DNA of 64,000 bases, taken from positions 9,367,001 through 9,431,000 of the forward strand of contig CM035236.1 of assembly GCA_020226215.1 (NCBI GenBank), in the 5' to 3' direction. The DNA comes from Sindora glabra (taxonomy: Eukaryota; Streptophyta; Magnoliopsida; Fabales; Fabaceae). The notes under the pieces are model-generated. The model saw only the letters and a program-made list of their open reading frames with translations, had not been told where the DNA came from and ran no database searches. The position numbers were made by a program, and so were the translations under genes. This document shows, piece by piece, positions 12,901-24,360 of the stretch (positions are counted from its first letter, which is position 1; every line of letters starts with the position of its first letter).

Positions 12901-13982
12901 GAGGTAATTTCCTTTCTTAGGTTCATTGCGAATATTTTAGATCAATATATCTATTAGAAATTTGATGAAAGCAATTTTTTATCTTAATACTCTATGTTGA
13001 TGACATTTTGCTAGTTAGTAACTCAATTGATTTTTTAGATGAGTCAAAACGCATATTGTCATGCTATTTTAATATGAAGGATCTTAATGAAGCATCCTTT
13101 GTTCTCAAAATTCAAATCCATCATGACAAAACTTGTGGCATTTTAGGTTTATCCTAAGCTAATTACATTGAATAGGTACTTAAAAGATTCAAAATAGATA
13201 CCTATGCTTTTAGTTCAATGCCTACTTAGGATGGCGATATGTTATCTCAATTACAGTTTCCTCAAACTAATATTGAAAAAATTAAAATGGATAAAATTCT
13301 TATGCTTTCGCTGCTAGTAGTTTTATGTATGCACAAGTCTACACTCGTCCAGATATAGCCTTTGCTATTAGTATGCTTAGTAGATACTTAAGTAATCCTA
13401 GGATGGATTATTGGAAAACGGCTAAGAAGGTAATGAGATATCTTTAAGGTACCAAGAATCACATGTTGACTTATAAAAAGATCTAATTCACTTTGAGGTT
13501 GTTAATTATTCAAATTCAAATTATGCTTTTTTTATAGATAATTATAAGTTAATATCTAGATATATCTTTATGATGTTCGGAGGAGTTGTTTCATGGAAAA
13601 GTGTCAAATAAACACTTATAGCTTCCTCAACTATGGAATCAAAGTATATTGCATGTTATAAAGCCACTTGTCAAGCTATATGGTTAAAGAAGTTAATATA
13701 TGGCATGCATTTGGTTGATTCTATATCATAACCTTTAACAATTTTTTACGATAATTTTTTTGCTGTGTACTTCTTTCAAAATTATAGGAATTCTAATCAT
13801 ACTAAACATTTTGATATTAAACTTTTATTTATTTGAGAAAATATTATGGAATCTCAGACTCAGATTAAACACATCCCTAATGGAGACATACTAGCAGTTC
13901 TGTTAGCTAAAGGCTTGCTTGTAGGAGTATTTAAGAATCATGTAACTCATATGAGTCTTGGTAAATCTTTGATGAAGCTTTA
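10000..13982 (+). pseudogene. Gag-pol remnant of copia element A
   Basis: Domains appear in copia order. A gag zinc knuckle at 10690-10750 reads CNYCKIFGQKMSNYYK, with His and the last Cys lost. The protease site near 10850 reads YNGATVHI instead of DSGATxHI. Pre-integrase and integrase zinc region at 11009-11400 includes HLGH after a stop and ETCIDCIKGK-like YETCIDCIKGKF. The integrase core at 11450-11830 has HTYIYGPI (first catalytic Asp replaced by Tyr), KLNRGEEYY (second Asp replaced by Asn) and TPQQNKIVERHNRTL. RT starts near 12480, with LPNGYKLVSCKWVFKTK, and keeps an intact YVDD at 12993-13004. RNase H near 13620-13980 reads STMESKYIACYKAT and ends HIPNGDILAVLLAKG. Stops and frameshifts interrupt every domain. 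Confidence 0.88.
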
Positions 13983-14004
13983 GTTTAGTAGGAGTATGAG
14001 ATTT

Positions 14005-14334
14005 TGTTACTGTCTGAGACCATTTATGTAATCATTGCACAGTTTGGATATTGAAAGATTAGTGATGTGTTTTATATATATCATTTGTTTCCCTATCAGA
14101 TTTAATGATTTTGAATTTTTCTCTTTTGAATTATGATCGAAAGATTAACTTTATATTCTATTCTTTTCAGATTATGAAACATTATGTTATTATATATTTA
14201 ACATCACTTGTCTCCCTTTCAGATTTAGTATTCTGTATAGTTTCATTTTTTGAATTATGTTATAGCTTAATATACACTAATTGCTTATTATTTTTTTAAA
14301 CTTTGTTATTTCAAATATTTCATGTAATTAATTA

Positions 14335-14378
<44 letters not shown>

Positions 14379-14809
14379 ATAGGATAGATTAGTATTAATT
14401 AGTTATTAGAATATTTATTTTAAGTAATTAGTTTTTGACATTAAGCTTAGAATAGATTGGACCCTAGTTCAGTGTGTGTGATTTATAATAAGTTGGATCT
14501 TACATAAGTAGAGGCCACAACCTATAATCCTTTAGTGATCAGTAGTTTTCTATCACAAGCTAACTATATAGAAGAGAAGGGATTATCATTTAGTATGAAA
14601 AGGGTTACTGCTTTTGCAAAAAATAATTTGGATCTCTTTCTTTCTTCTTTTTATTTGAATAACCTAAAAAGTAAAGTAGGTTGTAGACTCTACTCACCAA
14701 TCATCCAGATTAATCATTATTTCATCAGAGTATACATTAGATACGCTCGTAATTTCTTATGATTAATTTATATATATTGCTTTTATATTTATTAATCATA
14801 CTATCAACA
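14005..14809 (+). repeat. 3' LTR of element A (and preceding 3' region)
   Basis: Pol ends at 13983, followed by a purine-rich AGTAGGAGTATGAGA that could be the polypurine tract, and then TGTTAC. If the LTR starts there it is about 805 bp. Only its last part (14377-14809) is matched by the 5' LTR. The unmatched part (14005-14340) has repeated pieces such as CCCTATCAGATTTA and CCCTTTCAGATTTA, and ends in a (TA)n tract at 14338-14376. Alternatively the LTR is only about 430 bp and the rest is 3' untranslated sequence. Confidence 0.75.
14338..14376. repeat. (TA)n microsatellite in the 3' LTR region of element A
   Basis: Continuous TA tract of about 19 units just before the part shared with the 5' LTR. 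Confidence 0.95.
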
Positions 14810-14812
14810 ATT

Positions 14813-16540
14813 CAGATATTTAAAATTTATGAAAATAAAAAGGTCTCGATTGATAATATCTCTAATAAGAAAGATGGAACCAAAAAAAATATAGTTATTA
14901 ATAATGTTTACTATTATATGCAATATAGTGTCCAAAATTATGAAAAAAATAATGATTTGTAAGGATTTTAAATTTATAAAATAATGATGTTTGATTATTG
15001 GCTATATGAAAATAGAAAAGATAAAATTCAGATAAAAATGTAAAATTTAAGTTTACTTATAAAGTGAAGAAACAATCAAAAGGTATTATACCAATGAAAC
15101 ACCTCGAAAGTGTTAAGTTAATTAAGCATAAATGTATAATCATATTAAGATAATAAAAAATAAAGTTGTAAAGAGAAAGTATAATTTGTACATAAGGGTT
15201 TTTTACAATGGTTATCATTGATTATGAGAATATTTATTCTTATATGGTGGATATAATTTTCTAGTAATGTAATAAAACTTTAAATATGTGTAATGAATTT
15301 AATATATATCATGTTTCACAATAACAATTAATAATATATTATATGAAAATTTCTGAAAGATTTCAAATGCTTGAAATATGAAATTTAAATTTTTTAAAAA
15401 ATATTCAATTAAATTATAAAGATTTTTATATGGATCAAAGCAATCCAGATGAATGTAGTATAATTATCTTAATGAATAATTTATCAAAAGAAGTATATAA
15501 AAATTTCTTGTATTTTTATCAAGAGATTTAAATATGATTTTTCTTATAATTGTTGCAAATGTTAGTGATGTGAATATTATTGGAACTCAAGAAGAACTTC
15601 CAAAAATAATGGAGTATTTGAAAAAGGGAGTTTATGATGAAAGATCTTGAACAATTAAATTTTATATTAGATAGGCTAAGTATTTAAATGATGAAATATT
15701 TATTTATTAATCAAACAAACAAATCCTAAAATATTTTTATATGGATAATTTGTATCCATTGAATATTCCATCAATTGTTCTATCACTTAATACTAATAAA
15801 GATTAACTTTAAACTCTAAAAAATAATAAAAAATTTCTTGATCCTAAAATACCATATCTTGATATAATTGATGCACTAATATATCTTCTAATTGCACGTG
15901 TCTTGGTAGAGTTTTTTTAAAAGTCTATTAATAAGATATAATTTTCTTCCAACTAGGAGATATTAGAATAAAATTAAATATACATTTTGGTATCTTTGTA
16001 AAACAATGATATAAGATTATGTTATTTGTATGAATTTTGAAATATAACTACATAGTTATGCAGATACAAAATATTTGATCCATAAAAAAGTTTGGTCTTA
16101 TATTACTATTTATGATAATATATCTATATCATATTTCTTGATAAGATAAATTATAATTATAATTTCTTGAACATATATCTAACAAATGAAAAATTAATTC
16201 CCTTAAATTTCAAGAAAAAAAATTTCAACAAATCCACATGAAGGTAATGCCATGTATAAAGTTTAATTAAACAATAGTATATCAAATGAGATAAAATAAA
16301 GTATATCTTATTAAAAATCTTTCTCATGCTTACAAAAAGATTGTGATCATATTTGATCATAATAACAAATTTGTTGAAATGGTCATTAGTAGAACTGTTA
16401 ATAAAAACATTGACTTAAAAATCTTTAGTTATATTCTTAACAAAAGGAAGTTAAGATCATGTTATACCTTTTTTTTTTCCCATGAACAAGCCTTTTTTCC
16501 CATTAGATATTTCAAACAAAATTTTTTATAAGATAAATTA
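14813..16540 (+). pseudogene. Copia RT and RNase H remnant of element B
   Basis: This is readable across frames as one copia subfamily distinct from A. 14820-14960 has the linker IYENKKVSIDN...KNIVINN. 15330-15530 has worn RT (KISERFQMLE, then the FYMDQSNPDE block where YGLKQS is usual). The catalytic box at 15558-15569 reads NVSD in place of YVDD. Then come NIIGTQEELPKIMEYLKK and ILKYFYMDNLYPLN (15560-15790) and the RNase H side FLDPKIPYLDIIDALIYL, with CRYADTKYL-like remains near 16050. Stops and frameshifts are many. It begins 3 bases after the end of element A, which supports nesting. Confidence 0.8.
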
Positions 16541-16647
16541 TTCACTAAAATTATAATGTACTCTTTTTTTCACCGGTTTCCATTAAGTTTTTCCTAGGTA
16601 AGGTTTAACAAGACATATCTTTTACAAGATAAATATTCAAAAGCAAG

Positions 16648-16887
16648 TGTTATGAATAATTATAATCAAATATGGATGTCCATAGGTTAAGTGTTATATT
16701 CTCATTCTGGTTAATTATTAGATTTTAATTTTTTTATAAATAATTAAATGATATTATAATTGATGACCTATTTGCTTTATAAATATAAGTTATATGAATA
16801 ATTCAATATACAGTTCAATAAATATATACTTCTTTTATAATTCTTCTCATTTTCTTCATATATTCTTTTATTAGAATTTTTTATAAC
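16648..16887 (+). repeat. 3' LTR of element B
   Basis: Begins TGTTATGAATAATTATAATC after AAAAGCAAG and ends near ATAACA. It matches the split 5' copies at 2190-2290 and 4591-4760. The position directly after the RT/RNase H remnant fits a 3' LTR. Confidence 0.6.
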
Positions 16888-17541
16888 ATATAATGAATTA
16901 TTGTAGTTATAATTTATCATTGAAATTTATTAATTGAAATCCCAATCACTCTACCACACAAGTGCATAAAATTTTAACAAATAAGATTACAATCTAGAAG
17001 CGTCAATTTGAGCATTTAGCATTTTTTTTAAATTCTAGAATTATGATTGGCCATATATAATGAATTAGTTAGCGATGTTAAATGGAATCTAATTTGTGGA
17101 TTAGTTTATGAAGTTTGGTGGGTTCAATCTATCCAAATTTTAGTTCATTTTTTTTCATAAATAATATGGATTAATTTGTAAACTTACAATTAAAGTCCAT
17201 GAATTTATAGATCAAATCATAGATGTAGACAAGACTTGAATTACAAAAAATCTAGTAAGTTTCTCCACAAGTAATACAAATTGAAATTCATAAGGATTAA
17301 TCTATATCTTACTTGATCTGCCTATTTTACAAACCTAGTATCAATCATTAATTTCAAGATTGGTTCAATATCACAACTTCAGCATCCAATAAAAAATTAA
17401 TTTTATTAAGCATTTTCATCATATTCGAACTAATACAACAATAATATGATGAGTAAATTCTCTTACCTCTGAATTGGCATAAGATGACCGGAGCTTTGCT
17501 TTTTGCTCTTTCTTCATTTTGTGATGCTAATTGCTATATAA
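16888..17541. other. Intergenic; contains a worn relative of the hAT-like MITE
   Basis: No gene seen. From about 17090 to 17230 the sequence ATAATATGGATTAATTTG, then TAAACTTACAATTAAAGTCC, resembles the reverse complement of the interior of the MITE at 30884-31190 (AATATGGACC, TGAACTTGTAATTAAAGTC). This suggests a decayed member of the same family. The visible left limit of the palindrome (17179) lies within this stretch. Confidence 0.4.
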
Positions 17542-17991
17542 AAAGGGAAAACTATATTTTATCATCTTCAACTATGGGGTTATTGGATTTTACTTCCTTA
17601 AACTATGAAAACTTGAATTTTACCCTCTTCAACTTTATAAAAATTGAATTTTACCCCTGCCGTTACCAAGTTAACGACTATAAAACTTAACAGCAGTTCT
17701 ATAAAACTTAACGGTGGTTAAAAAATAATGTTATTACCTTAGCGGCGGTTCATAACTGTCGGTAAGTGAAAAAAAATTTAAAAATTAGTGAAAATAGCAG
17801 TGATTTTTTACTATTGTTATCATATTTTACTTAGCTACGATTTTCGTTACAAATTTCATTAAGTTAGTAATTGTGTGGGTAAAATTCAAGTTTTATAAAG
17901 TTTAAGGGAGTAAAATCTAAGTTTCTATAGTTGAAAGGAGTAAAATCCGATAATTCCATAATTGAAGGGGATAAAATACAATTTTTCCTTT
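17542..17991. mobile_element. Foldback MITE D, left-arm copy
   Basis: About 450 bp with terminal inverted repeats of roughly 115 bp. The left end AAAGGGAAAACTATATTTTA pairs with the reverse complement of the right end (AAAGGAAAAATTGTATTTTA). Within each end a motif of the type AACT-TA-AAACTTGAATTTTA recurs about three times, giving sub-terminal repeats. No transposase is encoded, so it is non-autonomous. The superfamily is uncertain and I found no convincing target-site duplication. Confidence 0.8.
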
Positions 17992-19530
17992 AAAAAATGA
18001 AATTATTTGACTTGCTAAAAGAGGGAAAGATGAAGAAGGAAATGAGGGGGAAAAAGCAAAATGAAGAATCTCAGGCAATACAAGCAAAAAAAAAAAAAAT
18101 CAAATTAAAGGTTAACTGAATTAATTGATATTTTCTGAACTGAAATAAGCTATCAAAGGGGTTCCTTTCACGCCCAAGACATGTCTACTCTGTTAGTGCT
18201 AAAAATATGGTCCTCAAATTTCTAAAAGCATCTCAAAGAGTGCCTTTTTTTTTCTCGGACCCCTCTCTCACTTTGTTAAAGTTGGTGACTTTTGCGGCTT
18301 ACTCCTTTTGCTTCTTTTCAAAGTCATAACAAAAATTTTGATTCCATGCACAATTGAGCTGTGTGGGGTGCCTCCTGCCTGCCTTAAGTTTCTTCAAACT
18401 CTTTTTAATCTTAAATTGATCGAAGTGTTTGATCATTCTGAGTATGCCACGTGTCATTCATGAAGTGGTTAATCTATTAGAAATTGAGATCATCAAGGGT
18501 GGTAGATGATTTTATTTTAACTAAAAGATGAAAATTGCCCGTAGAACTTGAATTTTTAACTCATTTGTTGAATCCCTCGGAATTGGATGGCCTTTTTATT
18601 GAGGCCAAACAATGACATATATAATGCTTAAAAAAATGATTGATAGATATGAATGGATGTTGAGTTTGATGCATCGATTGAAGTAAAAAAGTTTTGCCTT
18701 CTAGCGATAATAAATGCCTCAATAGGAAGATTTTTGAAGATAGTTTTTTCGAATGTACAAATAAATAAATAAATAAGCTTTACACTCTATATTTTGAAGG
18801 GCAAAAGCCAATTAGTTTATATTGATTTAAAAGAAGTTATAGAATTCATTTAATTCAAATTATTTAATATATATATATATATATACGGGGAGAATATTGT
18901 AAGACATTTTAATATGTAAGGACACAATTTTATTCTCACATTACCTTCAAACTTACAACATATATGTAACTAGTAGAATTTTATATTTTCAGCTAAGATT
19001 TAAATTTGACTTATTGAGAATATAATTAATTTTACATTATTATTTATTTATATATTGTTATAATATCAAAAATTATTAAAATATTTTTATTATTGATAAA
19101 AATTACTAATTTTTTAGTAATATAACATATTTTTTACTTATATAATTTAAAGAATTTTACACTAGTATTCAGTCAAATTTAAATTCTTTTTAAGTTATAC
19201 TGTAAATATAAAGCCAAACTAGGAATGCTGCAAAGTTAATATATGCAAGCCAATTGTTGAACGTTGCTGCTTGAATCCTAGATCTAACATTTTTGCAGCA
19301 TTAATAATAATACTTTCAAGGAAAAATTATATTTTTTATATTTATAATTTTTTTAATTTTTATTTTACTCACATATATTTTTAAATATTACAATATTTTC
19401 ACCTATATTTTTTAATATTAATACTCTTCTCACAAAAATTTTCATCTAACTTTTAATGAAATATTTTACAGTAAGTGAAATAAGTGAATTCAAATGAAAT
19501 CTAAATTATAACTTATATATATACATATAT

Positions 19531-19618
<88 letters not shown>

Positions 19619-22600
19619 ATTGATATTCAGTAATTTTAATTGAGTCTAAAAAATATATTAACTCTATCTCCTTAATTTAAATTTATAAATTATATATTAT
19701 TGCAATTTAATTTTACAAGACTAATATATTTGAGTCTCTATTAAATTTTTTTTACATTCACTCACGTAAATATAAGAAAATTATATTTTATTCACATGTG
19801 ATTTCATCCAATTTTACTTAATTTATTTATTATAAAATTTTTATTAAAAATTGAATAAAAATTTAGATGGATAAAATACTAATAATAAAAAGCACAAATA
19901 AATAAATTATATTGTATGAAAATATAAATGAATTAAATGGAAATGGACGAAATGAACAATGAATAAAATATAATTCTATCTCCCTACTTTTAGTGACCAA
20001 ACCCAGGCACCGGCTACGATATTTTTATTCATCTTAGTGATTAAACATATGTACTTCATAATAGAGAAAACAACAGCCATATAAGCACAACTAGATTTAA
20101 TTAACAGTAATTAAGAGGATGAAGAAGTCATTAGTTTTGTATTACTCTTACCATTTCTTTTTAAATATCATTTAAGATTAATACATAAAAATTAAGAAAA
20201 ATAATAAATGAATTTAATTTAAAAAAATAAAATATAATTTATTAATATATCTTTTACTAAAAGTTAATAATATGTAAAGTTGTTAAATATTTATTTAAAT
20301 AATAGAATATCTTTTACTACACAGCAGCCATTTATTTAAATAATAAGAATAATATTTAGAAAAAGATAATAAATATAATTTTAATTTCTTAAAATGATAA
20401 ATAAATAAAAATAATTTTTTTAAATGACACTTAAAAGGAAGGAAACAATAGGAGTGTGTGTTACTGTAATCCCTCTCGACTTATCTATATCTGATGCTAT
20501 ACCCTATCCGGCCAGATTCTAGATAATTTGTCGGAGGCTTTCCCTTCATTTTACCCCTAATTTTTTTTTTCTTTCCGGATGTTGCTTGGTGTATCCATAA
20601 AGTGGGTGGGGGACAAAAATGACATGAAAGAAAAATTAAAGGTGGAGAGGTAACAAAATACACATGAATTCATGGTCTTTTCTTTTCATGAATTGGAGGA
20701 TGCTTTTATCCATAACGGGTCACTCTCTAACCTTTCACTAACACATGATTTGTGGGTTTTTTTTTCTATTATTGTTAGTATAATTGGTCACGTTTTGTCT
20801 ATCAAATATGAACATTTGTGACATTAATGTGTGCCATGAGTGCTATATGAACCCTCGTTTTAATATTCTTTTCCTTTGTCCCGCCAAGAATAACGCTATT
20901 CTCTCTTTCAAAAGTTTGGAATTAATTAATTTCTTCTAATTCAATACTTATATATGTTGTGTTTGTTTTGAAAATTGTGAATTCTACCTTCAATTCCCTT
21001 TGTGGTGGAAAGAAGAGCGATTCTTTTCATAGGGTGACTTTCATAGTAGACTAGCGGTGTCCCACAATTCGAGAAGGAAGCGAAAAGAAGTGGTAAATAA
21101 AATGCATAAAAATGCAAATAATTTGCACTAAAATATTAGCAACTTGTAACTAAAATGCAATTAACACTACGCTTTAGTGTAAATTGGCTTGGAAGGCATA
21201 GAAATTGTACAGAAATGGGACTCACAAGTCATAATCCTATCAGCAATTTGATTATATTGGAATAACATTAATTGTATAAAAGAGTTAGAATAGCAAAGTG
21301 CCATAAATACCGGGAGATTGCTTGAAAAGTAGTGTTGTGTACATATAAAAATTTCTCACATGATATTATGATTAATCCATCACATGAGTGTCTTACATGA
21401 CTTTATGTATATATTTCATATCATTTTGTGTTAGAAGCTAATAGCTAACATGTTCAATTTTGAATGAAACTTGGCTTGAAAATTAAGCATGGTGAAAAGA
21501 TTTTGTGGAGTGTATTTGGGAGTAAATGCATTAATAAATTAGTTTTCTTTATTTTTTGAAGTTTGAAGATATATTGATAAATTCAATGAGATTCAAGAAT
21601 TTTAAGAAATTTGAAAAATATGTATTAATGATTCTTATATTTTTATCTTCATATTAATATATTATGGTGCCAATTAGGCACTTAAAGTATGGTGAAAAGA
21701 ATTTATAATAATTTTGAAGAAGCATGTTTTCTTGTATCAGGTGGATTTTTGTTCAAAATGCTCTTTATAAATATAAAGTATTGATAATTTAACTTGGCAC
21801 TGAATTTGAGACTCAAGTTTGTTGACTTTTGGTTATTCTCTATATACTCAAAAGTATATGATGATGCAAATATTATTGAACAGAGTTGTTTCTTTCACTC
21901 TTCGATTGTACCTAGAAGCTCCTAGTATTAATCATTCTTGTAATTTGATATGTATGAGTGGTTTAGTGACTTGACTATATTGCTTTTAAACATGTTCTAT
22001 ACATGATTATATTGTATGGATGATACATTTTTAATATTTTGCTAATTTTTTAAGTATGCTACAAGAGAATTTTATAAGAGGGTTGGCATATTAATTTCAA
22101 ATTCACCTCATTTGTCACACGATTTTAATTAGAAAATTACTAACCTATGACACTTTGTCATGTAAATGTTGTGTATGTGTGTGTGTGTATTTTATCAAAA
22201 TTTGTTGCATCTTTCCATAAGGACAATCAAATTTGCCAACTAGTGTAGGAGTCACCATAAAGGAGTGTGTAATGTGATTAATCCACCGCAATGGCTAGTA
22301 CAATTGGTTGATATCTAAATAAATGGCGAATGGCGTTGCTTATAGAATATGTTGTGTAAGTAGGTTTTGAGAAAGCATAGATTTATTAGAAGAAGCTACA
22401 TATGTCCAATGTCTTTCAGTCAGAAGGAAATCATAGAATTGGAATGAGGAATGAGGAATGGCTTTCCACACCTAGGTATGGAAATGAACCAACATTTAAT
22501 ATTCCTTCAACTATGTTATGGCCTTTTTAAAAAGCCGGTTGACCGTATGATAATAGAATCTGCAAAACTCCAAAGATTGAGCTGTGCCAGAAACGTTTAT

Positions 22601-23188
22601 ATATTCAATGTTAGACAACCTTTTTTATCCTCCATCTTCATGGATCCCTCACTAGAGTGGAAACACGAAAAAGCTTGACCAATGGATACAATTATTGATT
22701 CAAATTACCGTTTTGAACTCCAATAAAGTAAAAGGATACAGAAAGTTTAGAAATTTTATGGATTTGTTAGATACATTTTCTCTTGTAGTAAAATAAAACT
22801 TGGACAGAGAGGGGTGCACTATGAAAAGGGCTTTTCATGAAGTGGTCCAAAATGTAAAAAATACAGTGAAAGTAAAGGGAGGAAAACCAAAGAAGTGGCA
22901 GTGATACATAGTTCACATAAATGAAACGGATCTGAGGACAAAACAGTGGAGGAGCATAGTGTGAAAATTGAATGGGTTGTGCCAAAGGCATTGAAGGGGT
23001 AAAAGAGGAGAGGACCATCTGAAGCAGAGGAGAAAATTGGGTTAAGTGGCAGAACATGATAGTGGTCCATTTTTTGGAAGCAGTAAGTACTGAGGTGGGG
23101 TTGGTATCTGTTTGTCCGTAGCTCAAATCGGGTTGCTGCACTTACTGCCCTCTTTTTTTTTCTTTGGTATCTTTTTTCAAAATCCTTA
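17992..23188. other. Left-arm intergenic DNA, no gene recognised
   Basis: AT-rich DNA with short shadow ORFs only. It contains a CACGTG G-box-like hexamer at 18448-18453, short TA tracts near 18870 and the long (TA)n at 19516-19615. A run around 20470-20700 and 22770-23140 is less AT-rich but I see no conserved protein or splice structure there. Confidence 0.5.
19516..19615. repeat. (TA)n microsatellite, long allele (left arm)
   Basis: About 100 bases of TA with a few C interruptions near its left end. The mirror tract at 61632-61671 is only about 40 bases, which explains most of the change in mirror sum from 81247 to 81179. Confidence 0.95.
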
Positions 23189-23251
23189 TAGCTCCAATGC
23201 TGCTATCAAATTATCTGCGTCACCTCGAGGCTGCGGATCGCTTTCTCGAGG

Positions 23252-23509
23252 ATGGACCAGCATTGCAACATCCATGGCTGCATGGACTTGTGCGCGCTCT
23301 CTGCCAAATGCAACAAAAACTACCTGTTAGTTTTTGGGAGGTGCCCGGTGACTTGTGGCACATCCAACCTCTACGCCAAAGAAGGTTCTAAGGACAAAGC
23401 ACGCAATTCTATGACCCTGCCTGCCCTCTCTGACTTCACTTACTGTGGGTTTCCTCCGCACATTGTTGATAATCAATCCATATTTATATTTCACACATTC
23501 AAAATGTAG
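23252..23509 (+). CDS. Candidate small cysteine-rich peptide ORF (left arm), uncertain
   Basis: This 85-codon frame starts at ATG and carries six cysteines in its first 35 residues (positions 5, 10, 14, 20, 31 and 35; spacing X4, X3, X5, X10, X3). That spacing recalls plant thionin-like secreted peptides, but I cannot assign a family. No good signal peptide lies in this frame: upstream codons stay open back to a TAG at 23189. The hydrophobic stretch that could be one (ILIAPMLLSN) is in another frame, so a real gene would need a frameshift or an intron. The region is less AT-rich than its surroundings and is open in three frames, which weakens any single choice. The right-arm copy changes Cys5 to Ser. 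Confidence 0.3.
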   Translation: MDQHCNIHGCMDLCALSAKCNKNYLLVFGRCPVTCGTSNLYAKEGSKDKARNSMTLPALSDFTYCGFPPHIVDNQSIFIFHTFKM

Positions 23510-24360
23510 TTATATTTATATAAAACTTTCTCATATGTTTTATAATTTTTTATTTATCTTTATAAAAAATAGAAAATAGATGGCAGTTTATTTCATGACA
23601 TCAATATAATTGTAACACCATGACATATAAATCCAATATTAAAAATCATCTGTATATTTTCTTTTACAATCTTGTTTCCTCACATATTTTCTAAGGTACG
23701 AGACTAATGATGGAAAATTTAATATAAATACGAATTTTTTCCTGATCTCCAACTATATATCATAGTATGATTTATTTAACAATAAATGAAAAACAGTATA
23801 GAATGGGTAAAGAAGAGAAGTTATTAGTGTGACCTTTTTTAATTTAAATCATTCAATACATCCTTGACTTTTCTTTATAGGGAGTTGTTTAATTTATATA
23901 GAAACTAATTTCTCATTGAATTTCCACAAAAATAATTTTTTACGTAAATTTTTTGAGAAGTACTTAAAATTACTTAGTTAACAAATAAGAAGTAATATTT
24001 CATAAAAAGTAATTACTTATATTTTATTTAGTTTAAGTTTGAATATCTTAAAAAATGCTAATAAAGTAACCACTATATCCTCAATATTATTATAATATAA
24101 ATTAATAAATTTTAATTATTAAATCTTAAATTTAATAAGAATAATTTTATTATTATATCCATAAATAATATAGAAAGTAAAATTTACTTAGGGAGGGTGA
24201 GTAAATAACTTTTCATACTTTATGAAAAGTAAGATTTTTTAAAAAAATTTATTTTTTAATTTATTAAATAATGATTAACTACACAATTCATCTCTTTTTT
24301 ATTTTTTAAAAAACAAAATTTCTTATGTTATTGAGACTAACTAAATAACCCCTAAAATCA
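23510..24360. other. Left-arm intergenic DNA, no gene
   Basis: AT-rich and full of stops. Differences from the right arm include a 7-bp gap near 23917, where the right arm has extra CTTTTAT-like bases at about 57325. Confidence 0.5.

Larger units (their letters stand above)
8165..14809 (+). mobile_element. Ty1/copia LTR retrotransposon A, nearly full length but dead
   Basis: Direct repeats of about 430-445 bp flank a complete copia-order polyprotein remnant (gag zinc knuckle, protease, integrase, RT, RNase H). A primer-binding site follows the 5' LTR. It is inserted in the older element B, whose RT sequence resumes at 14813. Many stops, frameshifts and lost catalytic residues show it is inactive. 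The stretch between the 5' LTR and about 10000 should hold gag but is too decayed to read confidently. Confidence 0.88.
2190..16887 (+). mobile_element. Ty1/copia element B, degenerate, with element A nested inside
   Basis: The interpretation rests on three observations. (1) Sequence at 2190-2275 resembles 16648-16727; both share the stretch around TGTC-ATA-GTTAAGTGTTATATTC. (2) Sequence at about 4590-4760 resembles 16750-16887; both share TATACAGTT-AATAAA followed by CTTTTATAATTCTT. (3) Position 4761 onwards looks like a worn copia primer-binding site (tGtTATCAatataAAACTC). The RT/RNase H part of its pol lies at 14813-16540, directly before the 3' LTR. The integrase side should lie left of 8165, but I cannot recognise it there. 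Element A sits inside, ending at 14809, so B is the older insertion. B is non-functional. Boundaries are approximate and no target-site duplication was established. Confidence 0.65.

Noticed and set aside
18448..18453. CACGTG G-box as a promoter element
   Set aside because: A single hexamer with no gene downstream in either direction; too little to call a regulatory site.
22767..23141. 124-codon open frame on the minus strand with several hydrophobic stretches
   Set aside because: No recognisable family, its opposite strand is open too, and it lies in a mildly GC-richer patch where chance frames are expected. Its preservation in the right arm only reflects the palindrome.
23164..23391. 75-codon frame beginning with a signal-peptide-like MVSFFKILIAPMLLSN
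   Set aside because: The first codon is TTG, not ATG, and the frame lacks the cysteine pattern. It is mentioned only as a possible frame-shifted part of the cysteine-rich ORF.
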